Positions 1-7,356 of a stretch of 27,894 nucleotides of DNA are shown piece after piece; positions within the stretch are counted from its first letter, which is position 1, and each line of letters begins with the position of its first letter. The stretch is from Streptomyces violaceoruber. GTDB taxonomy: Bacteria > Actinomycetota > Actinomycetes > Streptomycetales > Streptomycetaceae. The notes beneath the pieces are model-generated. The model was not told where the DNA came from and made no database searches. It saw nothing but the letters and a program-made list of their open reading frames with translations. The stretch lies in the NCBI GenBank assembly GCA_000720805.1, contig JODI01000094.1:1-27894 (forward strand), read 5' to 3'. The position numbers and the translations under genes are program-made.

Positions 1-171
1 GCCGTCGAGGAGGGCCAGGAAGTCAAGGAGGGCGACCTGATCGTCGTCCTCGAGGCCATGAAGATGGAACAGCCGCTGAACGCCCACAAGTCCGGCACCA
101 TCAAGGGCCTGACCGCCGACGTCGGCGCGTCCATCACCTCCGGCGCCGCGATCTGCGAGATCAAGGACTGA
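1..171 (+). CDS. Acyl-CoA carboxylase alpha subunit, C-terminal biotin carrier domain (partial, 5' end off window)
   Basis: The first 56 codons encode the end of a biotinyl domain, with the biotinylation motif EAMKMEQ; the target lysine codon is at 61-63. The protein ends in AAICEIKD. In actinomycetes this domain is normally the C terminus of a ~590-residue alpha subunit that also carries biotin carboxylase, as in AccA and JadJ; the N-terminal part is outside the window, so a free carrier protein cannot be excluded. The alpha subunit carboxylates its own biotin with ATP and bicarbonate, and a beta subunit then transfers the carboxyl group to acetyl- or propionyl-CoA. Beta and epsilon genes lie at 11782 and 18814, so all three partners are probably part of the same polyketide cluster. 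A hairpin terminator follows about 200 bases downstream, which makes this a separate transcript from the PKS operon. Confidence 0.9.
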   Translation, partial: AVEEGQEVKEGDLIVVLEAMKMEQPLNAHKSGTIKGLTADVGASITSGAAICEIKD

Positions 172-647
172 CACCCGGGCACGTACCAGAGCGCGTGGGG
201 CTCCGCCCGCGGCGGCCGGCGGCCGCCGCCGAGTGCCTCACGCACCCACCGGTACCGCGGGATCGAGGACGCAGACCTCCCGGCGCGCCCCGCCGCCGGA
301 CGAACCCGAGGTGTACCGACGACGACCTTCGCGTGCGGCCGCGATGCCCTTTCATCATTACTCGCCAATCCCCCGGCAGACAGCCGGGGGATTTCTCTTT
401 CCGCACCTTTGAAATTCACGTATCGCGATTTCGCGGACGTCTTCCCGGGCCCCTCTGAGCAGCGGCTTTGCATACCTCTGACGCTTCCCTCACTTGGTTT
501 TTTCCGGCATGTAGTTGTGTGCGGAAATATCACGGAGACATGAACGGATTCGCCTTGTAGTCGTTTTACCGGGCGAAGAAGATGAGTACTGCTTCCGCTG
601 ACGCTCCAACCCCTGAAGGAACCCCTGAGATGGCCGAGGAGAGGTAT
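172..647 (+). other. Intergenic leader/promoter region of the polyketide operon
   Basis: This 476-base stretch holds no convincing gene. It contains the terminator at 367-393. After that it becomes noticeably more A+T-rich (roughly 395-600), as expected for a promoter region. Visible elements are a perfect inverted repeat CGCGA-TT-TCGCG at 424-435 and two copies of CCTCTGA at 452 and 475, 23 bp apart. The spacing is close to two helical turns, which could suit a SARP-type or dimeric regulator, but this is weak. A six-codon ORF at 540-560 has a GGAG just upstream. Upstream in-frame ATGs at 582 and 630 could extend the first enzyme but lack the good ribosome site of 648. I could not identify a convincing -35/-10 pair. 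Confidence 0.6.
367..400 (+). terminator. Strong rho-independent terminator after the carboxylase alpha gene
   Basis: An 11-bp perfect stem (367-377 pairs with 383-393) surrounds the 5-base loop AGACA and is followed by a pyrimidine tract, TTCTCTTT. The stem is mostly C:G with three A:T pairs at its base. It lies between the carboxylase alpha gene and the polyketide operon and should insulate the two transcripts. Confidence 0.85.
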
Positions 648-2123
648 ATGGATGCTGCGGTGATTGTCGTGGGCGCGGGTCCCGCCGGGATGATGCTCGC
701 CAGCGAACTGCGGCTCGCGGGAGTCGAGGTCGTCGTCCTTGAGCGGCTCGCGGAGCGCACCGGGGAATCGCGAGGGCTGGGATTCACCGCGCGCACCATG
801 GAGGTTTTCGACCAGCGGGGGATCCTGTCCCGCTTCGGCGAGATCGAGACCAGCAACCAGGGGCACTTCGGCGGTCTGCCCATCGACTTCGGTGTGCTGG
901 AGGGGGCCTGGCAGGCGGCCAAGACGGTGCCGCAGTCCGTCACCGAGCGGCATCTGGAGGAGTGGGCCACCAGCCTGGGTGCCGACATCCGGCGCGGCCA
1001 CGAGTTCCTCTCCCTGAAGGACGACGGCGACGGTGTCGAGGTCGAGGTCCGGGGCCCCGCGGGCATCCAGCGGCTGCGCGCCGCGTACCTGGTGGGCTGC
1101 GACGGCGGGCGCAGCGCCGTACGCAAGGCCGCCGGCTTCGACTTCCCGGGCACCGCGGCGACGATGGAGATGTTCCTCGCCGACCTCAAGGGCGTCGACA
1201 TCCAGCCCCGCATGATCGGCGAGACGCTGCCCGGGGGCATGGTCATGGCCGGTCCGCTGCCCGGTGACGTCACCCGCATCATCGTGTGCGAGCGCGGTAC
1301 CCCGCCCCAGCGCAGGGAGGTCCCGCCGTCCTTCGGGGAAGTCGCCGACGCCTGGAAGCGGCTGACCGGCGACGACATCTCGCACGCCGAGCCGGTATGG
1401 GTCAGCTCCTTCGGCGACGCCACCCGCCAGGTCACCGAGTATCGCCGTGGGCGCGTCATCCTGGCCGGCGACTCGGCGCACGTCCACCTGCCGGCCGGTG
1501 GGCAGGGCATGAACACCAGCATCCAGGACGCGGTCAACCTGGGCTGGAAGCTCGCCGCGGTCGTGAACGGCTGGGCACCGCAGGGCCTGCTGGACACGTA
1601 TCACGGCGAGCGCCACCCGGTCGGCAAGCGGCTGCTGATGAACACCCAGGCCCAGGGACTGCTCTTCCTCAGCGGCCCCGAGGTGCAGCCGCTGCGCGAC
1701 GTGCTCACCGAACTCATCGGCTACGACGAGGTCGCCCGGCACCTCGCCGCCATGGTGAGCGGACTGGAGATCACGTACGACGTCGGCAGCGGCACCCATC
1801 CGCTGCTCGGCAGGCGCATGCCGCACCTGGAGCTGAGCGGCGCGGTCCGCAGGACCAGCAGCACCGAACTCCTGCGCTCCGCCCGCGGTGTCCTGCTCGA
1901 CCTGGAGGACAACCCGCGCCTGCGGGCCAGGGCCGCGGGCTGGACCGACCGGGTGGATGTCATCACCGCCGAGCCCCACGCGGTACGGCCCGCCAGTGGT
2001 CTGACGGGGACCTCGGCCCTGCTGATCCGTCCCGACGGCCATGTCGCCTGGGCCGCACCCGGCTCTCACCACGACCTGCCCATGGCCCTGGAGCGCTGGT
2101 TCGGGGCGCCTCGCTCGATATGA
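648..2123 (+). CDS. pgaE: PgaE/UrdE-type FAD-dependent angucyclinone 12-hydroxylase
   Basis: A 491-residue class A flavoprotein aromatic hydroxylase. The Rossmann FAD motif GAGPAG is at residues 9-14, the DG motif (GCDGGRSAVRKAAGF) is around Asp152, and the GD motif (LAGDSAHVHLPAGGQG) is at Asp275. The full length follows the PgaE/UrdE family closely from MDAAVIVVGAG to the C-terminal ALERWFGAP. In this family FAD and NADPH drive hydroxylation at C-12, and in PgaE also C-12b, of the early angucyclinone. I chose the ATG at 648 because GAGGAGAGG sits 4-12 bases upstream and PgaE starts with the same residues; in-frame ATGs at 582 and 630 are alternatives. It is the first gene of the polyketide operon, 46 bases before the cyclase. 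The symbol is assigned by similarity to the gaudimycin cluster. Confidence 0.93.
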   Translation: MDAAVIVVGAGPAGMMLASELRLAGVEVVVLERLAERTGESRGLGFTARTMEVFDQRGILSRFGEIETSNQGHFGGLPIDFGVLEGAWQAAKTVPQSVTERHLEEWATSLGADIRRGHEFLSLKDDGDGVEVEVRGPAGIQRLRAAYLVGCDGGRSAVRKAAGFDFPGTAATMEMFLADLKGVDIQPRMIGETLPGGMVMAGPLPGDVTRIIVCERGTPPQRREVPPSFGEVADAWKRLTGDDISHAEPVWVSSFGDATRQVTEYRRGRVILAGDSAHVHLPAGGQGMNTSIQDAVNLGWKLAAVVNGWAPQGLLDTYHGERHPVGKRLLMNTQAQGLLFLSGPEVQPLRDVLTELIGYDEVARHLAAMVSGLEITYDVGSGTHPLLGRRMPHLELSGAVRRTSSTELLRSARGVLLDLEDNPRLRARAAGWTDRVDVITAEPHAVRPASGLTGTSALLIRPDGHVAWAAPGSHHDLPMALERWFGAPRSI

Positions 2124-2169
2124 CGCCTGTCCCGCTCCGCCCCTCGCTGATCCACGGAAGAGAGAAGAG

Positions 2170-2499
2170 ATGCACAGCACCCTGATCGTGGCCCGGATGG
2201 ACCTCGAGTCGAGCGCCCAAGTCGGCAAGCTCTTCGCCGAGTTCGACCAGACCGAGATGCCGCACCGCATGGGCACCCGGCGACGTCAGCTCTTCGCCTA
2301 CAAGGGCCTGTACTTCCACCTCCAGGACTTCGACACCGACAACGGCGGAGAACTGATCGAGGACGCCAAGAGCGACCCGCGGTTCGTACAGATCAGCGAG
2401 GACCTCAAGCCGTTCATCACGGCGTACGACCCCGCGACCTGGCGTTCCCCGGCCGATGCCATGGCCACCCGCTTCTACGACTGGACGGCTTCCGCGTGA
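2170..2499 (+). CDS. pgaF: TcmI/JadI-family polyketide cyclase (angucycline F gene)
   Basis: A 109-residue single-domain protein of the small polyketide synthase cyclase family (TcmI, JadI, UrdF, LanF). It starts [11 protein letters not shown] and contains the typical central stretch ([20 protein letters not shown]). The family adopts a ferredoxin-like fold and guides closure of later rings; in angucyclines it produces the bent fourth ring. A purine-rich ribosome site (GGAAGAGAGAAG) precedes the ATG. The gene sits between the hydroxylase and KSalpha, which is the conserved position for F in pga, urd and lan clusters. Its length is normal for the family. Confidence 0.92.
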   Translation: MHSTLIVARMDLESSAQVGKLFAEFDQTEMPHRMGTRRRQLFAYKGLYFHLQDFDTDNGGELIEDAKSDPRFVQISEDLKPFITAYDPATWRSPADAMATRFYDWTASA

Positions 2500-2536
2500 A
2501 GCCGCGTCACGCCGACACGAGGGGAGGCCACCACTA

Positions 2537-3805
2537 GTGGCACGCCGGGTAGTGATCACAGGAGTCGGAGTGCTGGCACCGGGCGGCACCGGTGCCAAGA
2601 ACTTCTGGAGTCTGCTGAGCGAAGGCCGCACAGCGACCCGTGGGATCACCTTCTTCGACCCCTCCGCCTTCCGCTCCCGGGTCGCGGCCGAGGCCGACTT
2701 CGACCCCCACCTGCACGGGCTGACTCCGCAGGAGATCCGCCGCATGGACCGCGCCGCGCAGTTCGCCGTGGTCACCGCCCGCGAGGCGCTCACCGACAGC
2801 GGCCTCGACCTCGGCGGATTCGACCCCCACCGCACCGGTGTCACCATCGGTAGCGCGGTCGGCGCGACCACCGGGCTCGACGACGAGTACCGGGTGGTGA
2901 GCGACGACGGCCGGCTCGACCTGGTCGACCACACCTACGCCCCGCAGCACCTGTACAACTACTTCGTGCCGAGCTCGTTCTCGGCCGAGGTGGCCTGGGC
3001 GGTCGGCGCCGAAGGACCGGCCACCGTGGTCTCCACGGGCTGCACCTCCGGCATCGACTCGGTCGGCCACGCCGTCGAGCTGATCCGCGAGGGCACCGCC
3101 GACGTCATGATCGCCGGCGCGACGGACGCCCCGATCTCACCGATCACCATGGCCTGCTTCGACGCGATCAAGGCGACCACCTCGCGCAACGACGACCCCG
3201 AGCACGCCTCGCGGCCCTTCGACGGCACCCGCAACGGCTTCGTGCTCGGCGAAGGCTCCGCCGTGTTCGTCCTGGAGGAACTGGACAGCGCCCGCAGGCG
3301 CGGCGCACACATCTACGCCGAGATAGCCGGCTACGCCTCCCGCTGCAACGCCTTCCACATGACCGGGCTGCGCCCCGACGGCCGGGAGATGGCCGAGGCC
3401 ATCACGGTGGCGCTGGACGAGGCACGGATGAACCCCGAGTCCATCGACTACATCAACGCCCACGGCTCGGGCACCAAGCAGAACGATCGCCACGAGACCG
3501 CGGCGTTCAAACTGAGCCTCGGCGACCACGCCTACCGCACGCCGGTGAGCTCCATCAAGTCGATGGTGGGCCACTCGCTGGGCGCGATCGGCTCGATCGA
3601 GATCGCCGCCTCCGTCCTGGCGATCGAGAACCAGGTGGTGCCGCCCACCGCCAACCTGCACACCCCCGACCCGGAATGCGACCTCGACTACGTCCCGCTC
3701 ACCGCACGTGAGCACCGGACCGACGCGGTTCTCACCGTCGGCAGCGGATTCGGCGGGTTCCAGAGCGCGATGGTGCTGGCCCGTCCCGACAGGAGCGTGT
3801 CATGA
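2537..3805 (+). CDS. pgaA: Type II PKS ketosynthase alpha (KSalpha)
   Basis: A 422-residue ketosynthase of the minimal polyketide synthase. It condenses malonyl extender units on the ACP in partnership with KSbeta. The nucleophile is Cys169 in TGCTSGID. The catalytic His309 (NAHGSGT), Lys341 (SSIKSMVGH) and His346 (GHSLGA) are all at the positions used by the actinorhodin KSalpha, so the enzyme should be active. The GTG start at 2537 is chosen because GGGGAGG lies 9 bases upstream and the protein then begins [11 protein letters not shown], as family members do; the longer in-frame ATG at 2456 would overlap the cyclase. Its stop codon overlaps the KSbeta start as ATGA, the usual coupling that keeps the heterodimer equimolar. 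Confidence 0.97.
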   Translation: MARRVVITGVGVLAPGGTGAKNFWSLLSEGRTATRGITFFDPSAFRSRVAAEADFDPHLHGLTPQEIRRMDRAAQFAVVTAREALTDSGLDLGGFDPHRTGVTIGSAVGATTGLDDEYRVVSDDGRLDLVDHTYAPQHLYNYFVPSSFSAEVAWAVGAEGPATVVSTGCTSGIDSVGHAVELIREGTADVMIAGATDAPISPITMACFDAIKATTSRNDDPEHASRPFDGTRNGFVLGEGSAVFVLEELDSARRRGAHIYAEIAGYASRCNAFHMTGLRPDGREMAEAITVALDEARMNPESIDYINAHGSGTKQNDRHETAAFKLSLGDHAYRTPVSSIKSMVGHSLGAIGSIEIAASVLAIENQVVPPTANLHTPDPECDLDYVPLTAREHRTDAVLTVGSGFGGFQSAMVLARPDRSVS

Positions 3806-5019
3806 GCACCAGGACAGTGATCACGGGCATCGGCGTCGCCACCCCCAACGGCCTCGGCGTCGAGGACTTCTGGGCCGCGACCCGGATCGGCAAGAACGCC
3901 ATCGACCGTGTCACCCACTTCGATCCGACGCCCTACCCGTCCCAACTCGCCGGCGAGATCCGCCACTTCAACGCCCAGGATCACCTGCCCAGCCGGCTGA
4001 TCCCGCAGACGGACCGGATGACCCGGCTCGCCCTGGTCGCGGCGGACTGCGCGTTCAAGGACGCGGGCATCCTGCCCGGCGACATCGCCGAGTTCGACAT
4101 GGGTGTCGTCACCGCCTCGACCTCCGGCGGGTTCGAGTTCGGCCAGAACGAGCTGAAGAAGCTGTGGAGCCAGGGCAGCCAGTACGTCAGCGCCTATCAG
4201 TCCTTCGCCTGGTTCTACGCGGTCAACAGCGGCCAGATCTCCATCCGCAACGGTATGCGCGGACCCAGCGGTGTGGTCGTCAGCGACCACGCGGGCGGCC
4301 TCGACGCGATCGCCCAGGGCCGTCGGCAGATCCGCAAGGGCAGCAAGCTGATCTTCTCCGGCGGCTTCGACGCGTCGATCTGCACCTGGGGCTGGGTCGC
4401 GCAGATCGCCGGCGGCCGGCTGTCCACCAGCGGTGACCCCGACCGGGCGTACCTGCCCTTCGACGCGGACGCCAACGGCTATGTGCCCGGTGAGGGCGGT
4501 GCGTTGCTCGTTCTCGAGGACGAGCCGACGGCCCGTGAACGCGGCGCTCGGAACATCTACGGCGAGATCGCCGGATACGGGTCGACCTTCGACCCGAAGC
4601 CGGGAAGCGGCCGTGAACCTGGTCTGCGCCGTGCCATCGAGGTGGCGCTCGCGGACGCCGGGATCGAGGCCGACCAGGTCGACGTGGTGTTCGCGGACGC
4701 CGCCGGCACACCACGGCTGGACCGTGAGGAAGCCGACGCGATCAGCGCCGTCTTCGGACCGTCCGGGGTCCCGGTCACCGCGCCCAAGACGATGACCGGC
4801 CGACTCTACTCCGGCGCGGCCCCGGTGGACGTGGTCTCCGCCCTGCTGGCCATCCGCGACGGCGTGATCCCGCCGACCACCAACGTGGAGCTGTCGCCGG
4901 AGTACGCCATCGACCTGGTGACCGCGCAGCCACGCAGCGCCCCCCTGCGCACCGCGCTCGTCCTCGCCCGCGGCTACGGCGGCTTCAACTCCGCCGTGGT
5001 GGTCCGGGCCGCCGACTGA
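3802..5019 (+). CDS. pgaB: Type II PKS ketosynthase beta / chain length factor, with His at the signature Gln site
   Basis: A 405-residue KSbeta (chain length factor), the non-condensing partner that sets chain length; angucycline systems make a decaketide. The active-site cysteine is absent, as expected. In almost all KSbeta proteins the replacing residue is glutamine in a (S/A)(D/E)QAGGLDA motif. Here residue 163 is histidine (SDHAGGLDA, codon CAC at 4288-4290), one base from a Gln codon. The flanking motifs (MRGPSG before, GYVPGEGGA and the C-terminal GFNSAVV after) are normal, so the gene is otherwise intact. It overlaps KSalpha by four bases (ATGA), indicating translational coupling. The gap to the ACP is 104 bases. 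Confidence 0.95.
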   Translation: MSTRTVITGIGVATPNGLGVEDFWAATRIGKNAIDRVTHFDPTPYPSQLAGEIRHFNAQDHLPSRLIPQTDRMTRLALVAADCAFKDAGILPGDIAEFDMGVVTASTSGGFEFGQNELKKLWSQGSQYVSAYQSFAWFYAVNSGQISIRNGMRGPSGVVVSDHAGGLDAIAQGRRQIRKGSKLIFSGGFDASICTWGWVAQIAGGRLSTSGDPDRAYLPFDADANGYVPGEGGALLVLEDEPTARERGARNIYGEIAGYGSTFDPKPGSGREPGLRRAIEVALADAGIEADQVDVVFADAAGTPRLDREEADAISAVFGPSGVPVTAPKTMTGRLYSGAAPVDVVSALLAIRDGVIPPTTNVELSPEYAIDLVTAQPRSAPLRTALVLARGYGGFNSAVVVRAAD

Positions 5020-5031
5020 CCCCGAGCCGTG

Positions 5032-5058
5032 CCCGCCGCCGTTTCCCCCCTCGGCGGG
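5032..5058 (+). other. Small hairpin between KSbeta and ACP
   Basis: A 7-bp perfect stem (CCCGCCG at 5032-5038 with CGGCGGG at 5052-5058) encloses a 13-base loop rich in C and T. It sits 13 bases after the KSbeta stop and about 65 bases before the ACP start. It might adjust stability or relative expression of ACP, but there is no T tract and chance is possible in DNA this G+C-rich. Confidence 0.3.
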
Positions 5059-5123
5059 AGACGGGCATTCCACCCCTTCCGTGGCCGCTCACCCGGCCGC
5101 ACTCCACCGATGAAAGGACCCAC

Positions 5124-5393
5124 ATGTCCGAGCAGGTATTCACCGTCGATGCCCTCAAGCGCATTCTGCTCGAGGGCGCCGGGGCCGACGAGAGCGTCGA
5201 CCTCGACGGCGACGTCCTCGACACCAGCTTCGAGGACCTGGGCTACGAGTCGCTGGCCCTGCTGGAGACCGGCGGCCGGATCGAGCGCGAGTACGGCATC
5301 TCGCTCCCCGACGACGTCTTCGGCGAGCACCCCACCCCCCGCGCCCTCGTCGCGGCGATCAACGCCCTTCTCCAGGACGCCGTCGCCGCCTGA
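5124..5393 (+). CDS. pgaC: Type II PKS acyl carrier protein
   Basis: An 89-residue acyl carrier protein carrying the growing poly-beta-ketone chain. The phosphopantetheine attachment serine is Ser43 in DLGYESLALLE. The four-helix pattern and acidic character are typical of PKS ACPs, and the length matches the family. GAAAGG lies 6 bases before the ATG. It directly follows KSbeta, giving the invariant KSalpha-KSbeta-ACP order. The next 189 bases (5394-5582) up to the ketoreductase show no further gene. Confidence 0.96.
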   Translation: MSEQVFTVDALKRILLEGAGADESVDLDGDVLDTSFEDLGYESLALLETGGRIEREYGISLPDDVFGEHPTPRALVAAINALLQDAVAA

Positions 5394-5582
5394 GCACTCC
5401 ACCGGAATCGCCGTACGGAAAACCGCGGGCCGTCCGTGGCCGGTCGCGCCCACGCGGCGGAGCCGCACGTCCCCACAGCCCCGTGCCTCTCACGGGAGGC
5501 GCGGTACCGCACCGGCGGTCGCGGCCGCCGGCGTCACGTCGGCGGCCGCTCCCGGACACCAGCCTTCTCACTGGAGACAGAC

Positions 5583-6368
5583 ATGACGCAGCAGGACCAG
5601 CCAGTCGCCCTCATCACCGGCGCGACCAGCGGAATCGGGCTCGCCACCGCCCGCCTCCTGGCCTCCGGAGGCCATCGGGTGTTCATCGGCGCGCGCAATG
5701 CCGAGAACGTCGCCACCACCGTCAAACAACTGCAGGACGAAGGCCTGGAGGTGGACGGCACCACCCTTGACGTCCGCTCGGCCGACGACTGCCGTGCCTT
5801 CGTACAGGCCGCCGTCGAGCGCTTCGGGACCGTGGACGTGCTGGTGAACAACGCGGGCCGAAGCGGTGGCGGGGTCACCGCCGACATCGACGACGAGCTG
5901 TGGCAGGACGTCATCGAGACCAATCTCAGCAGCGTCTTCCGGATGACCCGCGAGGTGCTCACCACCGGCGGGATGCGGCACAAGCAGCGCGGCCGGATCA
6001 TCAACATCGCCTCCACCGCGGGCAAGCAGGGCGTCGTCCTCGGCGCCCCGTACTCGGCCTCCAAGCACGGTGTCGTCGGATTCACCAAGGCGCTCGGCAA
6101 CGAACTGGCCCCCACCGGGATCACCGTGAACGCCGTCTGCCCCGGCTACGTCGAGACTCCGATGGCGCAGCGCGTCCGGCAGGGCTACGCCGCCGCGTAC
6201 GACACCAGCGAGGAGGCGATCCTCGAGAAGTTCCAGGCGAAGATCCCGCTGGGCCGCTACTCCACCCCCGAGGAGGTGGCCGGCCTCGTCGGCTACCTGG
6301 CCTCCGACACCGCCGCCTCCATCACCTCGCAGGCCCTCAACGTCTGCGGTGGACTCGGCAACTTCTGA
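5583..6368 (+). CDS. pgaD: Polyketide C-9 ketoreductase (SDR family)
   Basis: A 261-residue short-chain dehydrogenase, exactly the length of the actinorhodin ketoreductase. It uses NADPH to reduce the C-9 ketone of the nascent decaketide after first-ring cyclization. The cofactor motif is TGATSGIG at residues 12-19, and the catalytic tetrad is Asn114, Ser144, Tyr157 and Lys161, all at the actKR numbering. The loop that actKR reads as RPGGG (Pro94) reads RSGGG here (Ser94). That loop is linked to stereocontrol in actKR, though Ser may be normal for angucycline enzymes. A GGAGA site precedes the ATG. The neighbours are ACP and aromatase/cyclase, as in pga, urd and lan. Confidence 0.95.
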   Translation: MTQQDQPVALITGATSGIGLATARLLASGGHRVFIGARNAENVATTVKQLQDEGLEVDGTTLDVRSADDCRAFVQAAVERFGTVDVLVNNAGRSGGGVTADIDDELWQDVIETNLSSVFRMTREVLTTGGMRHKQRGRIINIASTAGKQGVVLGAPYSASKHGVVGFTKALGNELAPTGITVNAVCPGYVETPMAQRVRQGYAAAYDTSEEAILEKFQAKIPLGRYSTPEEVAGLVGYLASDTAASITSQALNVCGGLGNF

Positions 6369-6409
6369 GCCGACCGGACGAGCCAACCCTGAACCCGAGG
6401 AGTACGAGC

Positions 6410-7354
6410 ATGCCGAACGCCGGTCCGCGCGAGGTGGAACACGAGATCACGGTCTCGGCCCCGGCCGCCTCCGTCTACCAGCTGATAGCCGAAGTGGAGA
6501 ACTGGCCGAGGATCTTCCCTCCCACCATCCACGTCGACCACGTCGAGAAGAACGACCGCAGCGAACGCATCCGCATCTGGGCCACCGCCAACGGTGAGGC
6601 GAAGAACTGGACGTCGCGCCGCACCCTCGATCCGGAGCGGCTGCGGATCGGTTTCCGCCAGGAGGTCTCCGCGCCGCCGGTCGCCTCGATGGGCGGCACC
6701 TGGGTCATCGAGCCCCTCTCCGACTCCGTGTCCCGGGTACGGTTGCTGCACGACTACCGGGCCGTCGACGACGACCCGCAGAGCCTGCGGTGGATCGACG
6801 AGGCCGTCGACCGCAACTCCCGCTCCGAGCTGGCCGCGCTGAAGACGAACGTCGAACTGGCCCACGCGGCCGAGGACCTGACCTTCTCCTTCGAGGACAC
6901 GGTCCACATCGCCGGCTCGGCCAAGGACGTCTACGACTTCGTCAACGACGCCCATCTGTGGTCCGAGCGGCTCCCGCACGTGGCCCACGTCCGGCTCGAC
7001 GAGGACACCCCGGGCCTGCAGACGCTGGAGATGGACACCCGGGCCAAGGACGGCTCGGTGCACACCACCAAGTCCTACCGGGTGACCTTCCCGCACCGGA
7101 AGATCGCCTACAAGCAGGTCACCCTGCCGGCGCTGATGACCCTGCACACCGGCTACTGGACGTTCACGGAGAACGGCACCTCGGTCGCCGCCTCCTCGCA
7201 GCACACCGTCACCATCAACACCGAGAACATCGCCCGGATCCTCGGCGCCGACGCGACCCTCGCCGACGCCCGGGAGTACGTGCAGGCGGCACTCAGCACC
7301 AACAGCCGCGCCACCCTCGGTCACGCCAAGGACTACGCGGAAGCCAGGGCCTGA
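6410..7354 (+). CDS. pgaL: Didomain aromatase/cyclase (SRPBCC/START fold)
   Basis: A 314-residue protein made of two tandem SRPBCC (START-like) polyketide cyclase domains, roughly residues 5-145 and 155-305. Each begins with a strand of the type EHEITVSAPAASVYQLIAEV or EDTVHIAGSAKDVYDFVND. Didomain enzymes of this kind (UrdL, JadD, ActVII) cyclize and dehydrate the C-9-reduced polyketide to aromatize the first ring. GAGGAG lies 7 bases before the ATG. The stop codon is only 2 bases before the start of the fused oxygenase-reductase, indicating tight coupling. Confidence 0.93.
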   Translation: MPNAGPREVEHEITVSAPAASVYQLIAEVENWPRIFPPTIHVDHVEKNDRSERIRIWATANGEAKNWTSRRTLDPERLRIGFRQEVSAPPVASMGGTWVIEPLSDSVSRVRLLHDYRAVDDDPQSLRWIDEAVDRNSRSELAALKTNVELAHAAEDLTFSFEDTVHIAGSAKDVYDFVNDAHLWSERLPHVAHVRLDEDTPGLQTLEMDTRAKDGSVHTTKSYRVTFPHRKIAYKQVTLPALMTLHTGYWTFTENGTSVAASSQHTVTINTENIARILGADATLADAREYVQAALSTNSRATLGHAKDYAEARA

Positions 7355-7356
7355 CC

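Noticed and set aside
540..560. Six-codon leader ORF (MNGFAL) upstream of the operon
   Set aside because: GGAG is close by, but the peptide shows no attenuator codons or paired hairpins; mentioned only in the intergenic entry.
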